Assembly: GCA_016934595.1 (NCBI GenBank)
Contig: JAFGSM010000170.1
Span: 1-32,424, forward strand
Reading direction: 5' to 3'
DNA length: 32,424 nt
From: a bacterium
GTDB lineage: Bacteria > SZUA-182 > DTGQ01 > JAFGSM01
Shown: positions 26,082 to 32,424 of the stretch, one piece after another
Numbering within the stretch: the stretch's first letter is position 1
Layout of the letters: each line of letters starts with the position of its first letter
The notes under the pieces: model-generated
Seen by the model: only the letters and a program-made list of their open reading frames with translations
The model's database searches: none
What the model was told of the DNA's origin: nothing
Program-made: the position numbers and the translations under genes

Positions 26082-28250
26082 TCACTTCATTATCACACGG
26101 TCCCCGGCCCTGAGCCCGCGAAGGGCTTTTTTATGGGCAGGAAGCACAAGAGAATGCCCCCTGGTTGCCTCCTCAATCCTACCTTCGCCAATGATCTCCA
26201 AATCCCCTGCGAAGGCAGGCTTGGTTATCGTGGATTCATCCTCCCTGACCCTGTACACCCAGAGCTTCATACCCCTTTTTAGACGATCCTCTGTTCCGAG
26301 GTTTATCACAAAAGTCTCATCGTGTATCTGCACGATCTCCCCCTGTATCAGCGGGAACTCCTCAACAAGCCTCTGCGAAAGGCCCTTTGATACAAAATCT
26401 ATATCACCTGGTTCCTTCCAGTGGTTGTATATGTTTTGTATGCACAAAATCTCCTGTGTCTCCACATCGATTAACCTGGCATATATCTCAAGGCAGCGGT
26501 TCTGTCCATCCCAGTGTTCATAGAATGACCCTGCAAGCAGGACCTCCGCGCCTATGCACATCCCTATCCTGACGGCAGTATTAGGATCGATAGAACTCCC
26601 GCAGGCAAGGTTCAATTCGCGCATCACAGCATCGATCCTCTCCCTCTCCATGATCCTGAAACGTCCAGTGTCAAAAAGGGCTGCCCTTAATTTTTCTGTT
26701 ATATAAGCCACCGAGCCCTGAGCAGGCGGCGTGAATATGGGCATATCACCCTCCCGAACAATATTAAAGGGGAGGATTGCCATTGACCACCTTCTCCCGA
26801 TCCTTTCTGTTTCGGATACCCTGTATTCAACCCATACACTCCTGGGGGGTGAGATTCCCTTGCTGTCCTGAGCATATATGGTGATTGGATTTTTACCTTC
26901 CTCCAGTGGTATTGTCCGTGTAAAGGAGAAACGTATCACGTCCCCGGATATGTAAGAACGATATCTATGCAGAAGCCTTCGAAAACGTGGTATCAGGGCC
27001 TCTGATTCATCCCGCGAAAGGATCGATTCCTCATTGATCCAAACGTTCAGGATCTCCCTGCGTGATTCGACCCATCCGGTTATGACCACACGCGGTTCAA
27101 AAACCATAGACGGACAGGGTTCAACATGGATTACTGGGCCGTCCGCATCATTCATCGCAAAAAGGGGTATGACACGGTTCGCACATACCATAATCCCGCC
27201 TGACCTGGAAGGCGAGGCATCCTGCCGGAGATCCCACAGGGGGCGAATTACGCCCTGTGTGGCATTTCCTGCCCTGTCCAACGCATAAAAGGTTACAGGT
27301 GAATAACAGGGTACGCTTTTTTCAAATTCATATACATCCCCTTCTATATCCCCTTCATGCACTAAAGGCAACTCCTCATCAGCTATGATGAATCTTTCCA
27401 TCCCTGATGCATCGTATACAATCCCCCTGAGTGTGGTCATCGCGCCTTCAGGCGAAAGGTCCTCGTCTTCGCTGGATACCGGCGCAAACATGACTACCGG
27501 GCCTTGCTGGTCAAGGATCACACAGAGGCGACTTGCCGTGCGGTTGCCTGCAAGGTCTGTCGCCTCGAAATGCAATATATTCTCTCCGGTGTTCAGGGCT
27601 GCCTTTCTCTTAAAAGAAATGACAGGCTGGGCAAGGTCAACGAATAGCCGTTCACCCTGTATAACGATATCTGATACAAAGTAATCGTCCCTGGCCTCCC
27701 CCTCTATCGTATATACCGGTTGGGAGGTATAGATAACGGTATCCTCGCCATCCGTTGCCCCCGAAAAAGAGATGCAGGGTGGCGAATTATCAAGCCCTGT
27801 CCCCTCCAGCCATCGCCTCCTGGCCTCGTTGAGGTAATAGGTTGCCCTGGCTGAGTCTGCCGATGCCAGGGATTGCGAGAGTTCATCGATCGCCTCCTGT
27901 ATCAGTCCCTGGTTGAGGTATACGATACCAAGTTCCCTGTGCGGGAAGTAATCAATAAAGTGCATCCCGTATGTCCTTGCCATCCATTTGTCTTTCGAGT
28001 TCTGTCTTATGGCGGCACGGAACTCCGTCACCGCCTTATCCTGGCATCCGCCCCTGGCGTAAGCCAGGCCGCTTCGGTAGCCGCATTCCCAGTCGTAACG
28101 GCGCCTGCATTCTGAAGGAGGCTCATCGTGTAAGCAGGGTGCACGTTCTGCCACTGCGCAGCCTGATATAAAGGAAATCCCAAGGGCAAGAATAAGATAA
28201 ATGATACACATCTTGATGTATTCACTGCGCCTTTCCATCCTATTTTCCAT
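26082..28250 (-). CDS. Lipoprotein with TPR-like region, Ig-like repeats, CsgG-like domain and FlgT C-terminal-like domain
   Basis: Lipobox FISGC; YIDP-type TPRs; ARDDYFVSDIVIQGE... Ig-like; RWSMAILPFNIVREGD...ALFDTGRFRIMERERIDAVMREL...GAEVLLAGSFYEHW CsgG-like; EIVQIHDETFVINLGTEDRLKRGMKLWVYRV. Start moved from 28328 to 28250 (or 28238) because the ORF extension translates an intergenic repeat (FFVIPAKARTHD). Confidence 0.78.
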   Translation of the reverse strand: MENRMERRSEYIKMCIIYLILALGISFISGCAVAERAPCLHDEPPSECRRRYDWECGYRSGLAYARGGCQDKAVTEFRAAIRQNSKDKWMARTYGMHFIDYFPHRELGIVYLNQGLIQEAIDELSQSLASADSARATYYLNEARRRWLEGTGLDNSPPCISFSGATDGEDTVIYTSQPVYTIEGEARDDYFVSDIVIQGERLFVDLAQPVISFKRKAALNTGENILHFEATDLAGNRTASRLCVILDQQGPVVMFAPVSSEDEDLSPEGAMTTLRGIVYDASGMERFIIADEELPLVHEGDIEGDVYEFEKSVPCYSPVTFYALDRAGNATQGVIRPLWDLRQDASPSRSGGIMVCANRVIPLFAMNDADGPVIHVEPCPSMVFEPRVVITGWVESRREILNVWINEESILSRDESEALIPRFRRLLHRYRSYISGDVIRFSFTRTIPLEEGKNPITIYAQDSKGISPPRSVWVEYRVSETERIGRRWSMAILPFNIVREGDMPIFTPPAQGSVAYITEKLRAALFDTGRFRIMERERIDAVMRELNLACGSSIDPNTAVRIGMCIGAEVLLAGSFYEHWDGQNRCLEIYARLIDVETQEILCIQNIYNHWKEPGDIDFVSKGLSQRLVEEFPLIQGEIVQIHDETFVINLGTEDRLKRGMKLWVYRVREDESTITKPAFAGDLEIIGEGRIEEATRGHSLVLPAHKKALRGLRAGDRVIMK

Positions 28251-28265
28251 CAGTAAATCGTGGGT

Positions 28266-28336
28266 TCTGGCTTTCGCCGGAATGACAAAAAATTGATTTT
28301 CATGCCCCTTTGTGAATCGAAGACTCATGGGCTTTT
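28266..28336. repeat. Composite intergenic repeat, second copy
   Basis: CTGGCTTTCGCCGGAATGACAAAAAATTGATTTTCATGCCCCTTTGTGAATCGAAGACTCATGGGC, near-match of 19834-19915. Confidence 0.75.
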
Positions 28337-28372
28337 CACTATATTATCTTAACGGCACAATGTCTTTTGCCG

Positions 28373-30409
28373 TTACCTTTTATCTTCCATCCTTTTTTCA
28401 AAGGATGAGATGATTTGTTCGCCAAGCGCCCTGCCCGCATCCTTTATGTTATGCGGGTCAAAATATTGCGAAGCCCGCCCTGTTATGGCCGTCGTCTTTG
28501 TATCCACAAGGCGGAGGAACGCCTCTTTCCTCCGTGTTAATTGAGGAACGCGGCCAGGACGCTCGAATGTCTTTACGAACAGGATTCCGCGGGCATCAAA
28601 TATCTCGCCGAAAGAAAAACGGAGCTTATCTTCCGTGAGATTCAAGGCATTCAATTCCAGTTCCCTGATCACAAAATCGAGGCGCTGCCTTTCAACGACT
28701 GTATAGTCCGGCTGGCCATCAAAAAAAGTAATCAATTCCTCTATAAGCAGTTCCGTGTCTTTATCGCTTGCCACTGGATCGGAAGGTATAATACACAGTG
28801 TGTATTTCCCATGGAAAACCTTAGTGGATAAGGGAGGAAGGGCACCCTTGTCCAAAACTGAATTTGAAAGGTTGTGTCCCTTTCTCATTTTATCCATGAT
28901 CCGTTCGACGATCTCCCACTTCTTTTCCTCCCACTCAAGGTCTGTGTATTTATTATAGCCTCCTTTATCGTTGGTTGCCGGCCGGCCTTTATACCTAATG
29001 AAAAAAAGGAACATGAGCATGATCGCTATAACGCCGATGGCGATACCTTTGCCCAATCCCCTTGACAAATGCAATCCTTTCGATGATCTTGTGGTTATAC
29101 GACCGGAGGATTCCATGCTGTTGTAGCCGCTTCCATCTGAGGCAGGGACGGACGATGATTTTGCACGTGTATCCGCTGCGGCGCCGCAGGAAATCACTGC
29201 GGGTTGACCATCCGCCTGACCATCCTCCTGTATGTCCCGAACCTGGCGAAATTCTCCAGACTCCTTATATGTTTGCGCCTGCCTGAAATAGCAGGTTGTC
29301 GGGTCTCCATAAAGCATGTAATGCGCCCATTCAAGACCGTTTTTGCCATCTTCTTCGCCGCCCTGTATGAGCTGTATTCGTGCCTTCCGAAGCGCCTCGC
29401 CTATACTCGATGACTGGGTCATCAATTCGTAAAAATGGAGTCCAAGTGAGAGGCCGGAGATGTCACGCACATCCTGAAACGTGCCTATATAGTGCTGCAC
29501 GCCGGAGCGCAGAAAGGCGTTTACCAGATCATAGGCGTAGTAGCGGCCCCAGTCAACCTGATCCTTTTTTGACCATTCCGATGTCTGGCCGCTCTGACAG
29601 GCATTCGAGAATATCAAAGCAGGGAGCGGTCTTTTGCATCCCGCCAGCTCCATTATCCTTTGAGCGGTCAGAATGCCGTCTTCGAGCACCCAGCCGCTCA
29701 AATCCGGATTGTCCTGATTGTATTCTGCATGACCTGCATAATGGAGGATGTCGTATTCAAATAACTGCCTTGAGACCATCTTTGAATCTATGGATGTCGT
29801 TATTATATCGACATCCATAAGGTCCCCCCTGTTTTCCAGCTTTTTTAGAAGAAGGTCGCCTTCCTGATAGGATTTCGGCAGATCGTTTCTGGGGTCGGCA
29901 AGGATCAGCATCCTGAGCCTCCGGACCTCCGGTGACCTGACGCTCACCATGGGATGTGAGGTGTAAACCCTTCTTCCCATATTGAACCGCAGGCAGAAAA
30001 ACTGCTCGCCATCATAGGCAAGCTCCCAGGGTATATTGAGAAGGGATTCGCTGATTGTGAGGTAAAGGTTTTCAGAGCAGGCATCGGCAAGCCTTTTCTT
30101 GATCTGCACGGGAAAAACGCAGTTATACAAATCCATGCCCGCCTGCTGTAATCTTTTTGTTATACCTGCCTTGTCATATTCAGGGGAATAGGTGGAGGCA
30201 TACATGAGGGAATATATCTCAGCAGAGACGGCCTTGAGCCTTGAGGGAGAAACGCCGGTGTTTATATATGATTGGAGCGGGCCATCCTCCCCTTTCATCT
30301 TTTCCTCAAAAAAGATACTCAGTTTTTGGCCTGAGGCATCATACAGGATCTTGAGGTCTATAAACGTAATGCCGTATTGGCCCTTTGTATAAGGATTGGA
30401 AAGGCTCAT
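28373..30409 (-). CDS. CHAT-domain (caspase-like) protease with TM segment and C-terminal CsgG/LpoB-like domain
   Basis: CHAT core ILHYAGHAEYN (His) and ALIFSNACQSGQTSEW (Cys), GVQHYIGTFQDVRD, ARIQLIQGG...WAHYMLYGDPTT; TM KGIAIGVIAIMLMFLFFIRY; then YTLCIIPSDPVASDKDTELLIEELITFFDGQPDYTVVERQRLDFVIRELEL. Confidence 0.88.
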   Translation of the reverse strand: MSLSNPYTKGQYGITFIDLKILYDASGQKLSIFFEEKMKGEDGPLQSYINTGVSPSRLKAVSAEIYSLMYASTYSPEYDKAGITKRLQQAGMDLYNCVFPVQIKKRLADACSENLYLTISESLLNIPWELAYDGEQFFCLRFNMGRRVYTSHPMVSVRSPEVRRLRMLILADPRNDLPKSYQEGDLLLKKLENRGDLMDVDIITTSIDSKMVSRQLFEYDILHYAGHAEYNQDNPDLSGWVLEDGILTAQRIMELAGCKRPLPALIFSNACQSGQTSEWSKKDQVDWGRYYAYDLVNAFLRSGVQHYIGTFQDVRDISGLSLGLHFYELMTQSSSIGEALRKARIQLIQGGEEDGKNGLEWAHYMLYGDPTTCYFRQAQTYKESGEFRQVRDIQEDGQADGQPAVISCGAAADTRAKSSSVPASDGSGYNSMESSGRITTRSSKGLHLSRGLGKGIAIGVIAIMLMFLFFIRYKGRPATNDKGGYNKYTDLEWEEKKWEIVERIMDKMRKGHNLSNSVLDKGALPPLSTKVFHGKYTLCIIPSDPVASDKDTELLIEELITFFDGQPDYTVVERQRLDFVIRELELNALNLTEDKLRFSFGEIFDARGILFVKTFERPGRVPQLTRRKEAFLRLVDTKTTAITGRASQYFDPHNIKDAGRALGEQIISSFEKRMEDKR

Positions 30410-30422
30410 TGCGCTTCCCTTT

Positions 30423-31166
30423 CTATGCTATTTTAATGGATACATCCCCGATGATCTGCCCGCCATCACGGATGCCGATCGTATAGTCGCCGGAAGGGAT
30501 GCCCTGGAATTGAAGTGGATTGTTTTCAAAGGTGGAGGAGCGAAGCAAGCGGCCTGACCTCATAAGCTCCACCCTGATCCTTTTGCCTTCTTTTTTTTCA
30601 GACAATGGAAAGACCTCGCATTGAATCGCGCACCTTCCCTCTTCCTCCTCCATGACCCGAACCCTGATCCTGCAGTCTTTGTAGGTTTTTAAAAATGGGG
30701 GCAGTGAGAGCGCCTTTTTATCGGAGCCGCCCCGCACAAGGGCAGGTATCAACCCATTCCAAAATGGGATATACTCTGCATCCGTTTTTATTAATGTGAG
30801 ATGTCCTCCGGCCCAGGCCAGGGAAATCCGCAGGGGTTCTATAACGGCGTCCAGGAAATTGCCTAACCCCTTTTTCTCTGTAACTACAGGTTCCATCCCT
30901 TCACGCACCCTGGATATCTCCGCCTTTTCCATCGCCTCTGATTCAACTACATCTATGACCAGCCTCAGACAGGAGGAACATTTCAAAAGATGCTCCTGAA
31001 CCCTTTCGTTTTCAGCATCAGGAAGACGGGATTCAAGATAAAGGGAGACCGTCTCATCGGAAAGGCAACTATTGCTGCTATCCTTGTCATGCCCTGTGTC
31101 TCCCCTCTTTTTCTCTTCCCTTGCAAAGGCATGATACATCAAATCTTCAAAAATTTTATCTTTCAT
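30423..31166 (-). CDS. zf-HC2-type anti-sigma factor
   Basis: CLSDETVSLYLESRLPDAENERVQEHLLKCSSCLRLV (HxxxCxxC); directly downstream of an ECF sigma gene; no clear TM segment. Confidence 0.8.
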   Translation of the reverse strand: MKDKIFEDLMYHAFAREEKKRGDTGHDKDSSNSCLSDETVSLYLESRLPDAENERVQEHLLKCSSCLRLVIDVVESEAMEKAEISRVREGMEPVVTEKKGLGNFLDAVIEPLRISLAWAGGHLTLIKTDAEYIPFWNGLIPALVRGGSDKKALSLPPFLKTYKDCRIRVRVMEEEEGRCAIQCEVFPLSEKKEGKRIRVELMRSGRLLRSSTFENNPLQFQGIPSGDYTIGIRDGGQIIGDVSIKIA

Positions 31167-31307
31167 TATGAATCCCCTATAAAAAAAGATATATAATTGA
31201 TCTATGACGTTTTTTCTTTATCTTTATAATATATAGAGACAAAAAATGGGGTTTTCCTTTCAGTTTACCAAAACCTGCCCCTGTGTTTTTAATGGTGCCA
31301 CGTTAAT

Positions 31308-31919
31308 CTATGAGTCATGGACGTTCATATACCTCTTTATCTTCTCTTCAGCCCTGTGTCTCAGAAGATGCGTATTCTCCAGGGAAGTGTTCATTACTCT
31401 GGATATCTCGTCTGGAGGCAGCTTCTCGAACCAATACAGCCTTGCAAAAAGCCTCTCCTGCCTGGATAATTTGTTTTCAACAATCGACATGATTCTTTCG
31501 AGTATCTCGTTCCTGCTTATCTCGTCAAACGTATCCCCTGATGAATGCATGCTGGTATCTTCAGACATAATGGGCGCCTCGTCAATAGATGTTTCCTGGG
31601 GGTGTCTTGTCAACGACCTGAGATATCCGGCTGCGGCATGACTTCCGCAAACCCTGAGCCAGGTCGCAAGCGAACATTTCCCCTCCCATTTTCTTAATAT
31701 ATAAAAGTCCTTTTCTATAAATGATGTCCAGACAACCTGCCTGCAATCGTCAACCTCCTCTGCAGCCAATATGGATGAATAACGAAAAACGGCCCTTTTC
31801 ACCACAGAGGAAACAAGCAGCGCGAACCGTTCATAGAAGATCTCCCATGCCCATTCCTTGCCGTTCATGCACTCACAGAGAAGATCCTTATCGGAAATAT
31901 CCTTATTGTGAAGGTTCAT
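31308..31919 (-). CDS. ECF-type RNA polymerase sigma factor
   Basis: Sigma region 2-like WEIFYERFALLVSSVVKRAVF...VDDCRQVVWTSFIEKDFYILRKWEGKCSLATWLRVCGSHAAAGYLRS and region 4-like LSRQERLFARLYWFEKLPPDEISRVMNTSLENTHLLRHRAEEKIKRY. Confidence 0.88.
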   Translation of the reverse strand: MNLHNKDISDKDLLCECMNGKEWAWEIFYERFALLVSSVVKRAVFRYSSILAAEEVDDCRQVVWTSFIEKDFYILRKWEGKCSLATWLRVCGSHAAAGYLRSLTRHPQETSIDEAPIMSEDTSMHSSGDTFDEISRNEILERIMSIVENKLSRQERLFARLYWFEKLPPDEISRVMNTSLENTHLLRHRAEEKIKRYMNVHDS

Positions 31920-32233
31920 ACAAAAATGCCCCGCTGTTGTTTATCGCGGCAGTTTCCCTTACAGGTTTTTTTCTGTAAATACTCAATATGTTATGGGAAA
32001 ATAGGCTTCTAAACGATAATGAGTTATTATTTCCACAGGATATTGGGCAGTTACGTTTTGCTAAAGAATCGCCGATAGACATTGTTTAAAAAATATTCAA
32101 AATTTCAATTGGATAACCTAATAAATAATATAATATTTTGTTAAAAAATTCCAGTTTATTTTTAACAAATAACGCTGTTGCGTTGGAATTAACTAATTGA
32201 AAACAGAACTCCCTCATACATATTTTGTTCCAA

Positions 32234-32269
32234 TTGAGGGGCTATGGCTTTCCTGACATGGCCCCTCAA
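32234..32269. repeat. Inverted repeat/hairpin TTGAGGGGCTATG...CATGGCCCCTCAA
   Basis: 13-bp arms with one mismatch around a 10-nt loop. Confidence 0.75.
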
Positions 32270-32424
32270 ATATCTACAGTGTCAGTGATAAGTAGCCAAA
32301 GGGATATTTTTGAGAAGCTTTGTGATTTGAAGTATCTCCAGGGTAATTTTATTCTATCCAAATTTCATAAAAAATTCAGGAGGTTATTTAAAAAAGTGGA
32401 CAATCTCTCGTCTATTTGATACAA

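Noticed and set aside
21750-32424. Type III-E CRISPR-Cas (Craspase) locus
   Set aside because: CHAT and sigma genes are present, but I see no repeat-spacer array, no Cas7-11-like gene and no Cas1/Cas2 in the window; only the conceptual analogy is kept.

Overview
The window looks like a chromosomal segment from a Gram-negative, probably deltaproteobacterial/Desulfobacterota-like bacterium (inferred from gene content and order; I ran no search). Left part, minus strand: tRNA-Pro(GGG), a MerR regulator, a SPOR-domain protein, then a CMP-Kdo precursor operon pyrG-kdsA-[CsgG-like+FGE-fold protein]-kdsD-kdsC. Middle: a Gly/Tyr-rich repeat secreted protein preceded by a 12-codon sORF and repeated Shine-Dalgarno-like motifs, a lipoprotein sulfatase-fold/TPR fusion with Thr at the usual Cys/Ser nucleophile site, tandem translationally coupled ICMT-like membrane proteins, hisS with an internal in-frame imperfect duplication, a BON lipoprotein, a zinc-ribbon membrane protein, a large secreted FN3/beta-barrel fusion, cdd and a lipoate-protein ligase-like gene. 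Right part, minus strand: the strongest candidate for a little-described system. It is a run of ECF sigma factor, zf-HC2 anti-sigma, membrane-spanning CHAT protease fused to a CsgG/LpoB-like domain, CsgG/FlgT-like lipoprotein, two secreted proteins with Ca-binding-like or PPC-like domains, and an OmpP1/FadL-like porin. This resembles the CHAT protease/sigma logic of type III-E CRISPR (Craspase), but no CRISPR array or cas gene is visible here. Several intergenic hairpin elements share flanks but have different stems, suggesting a dispersed noncoding repeat family.
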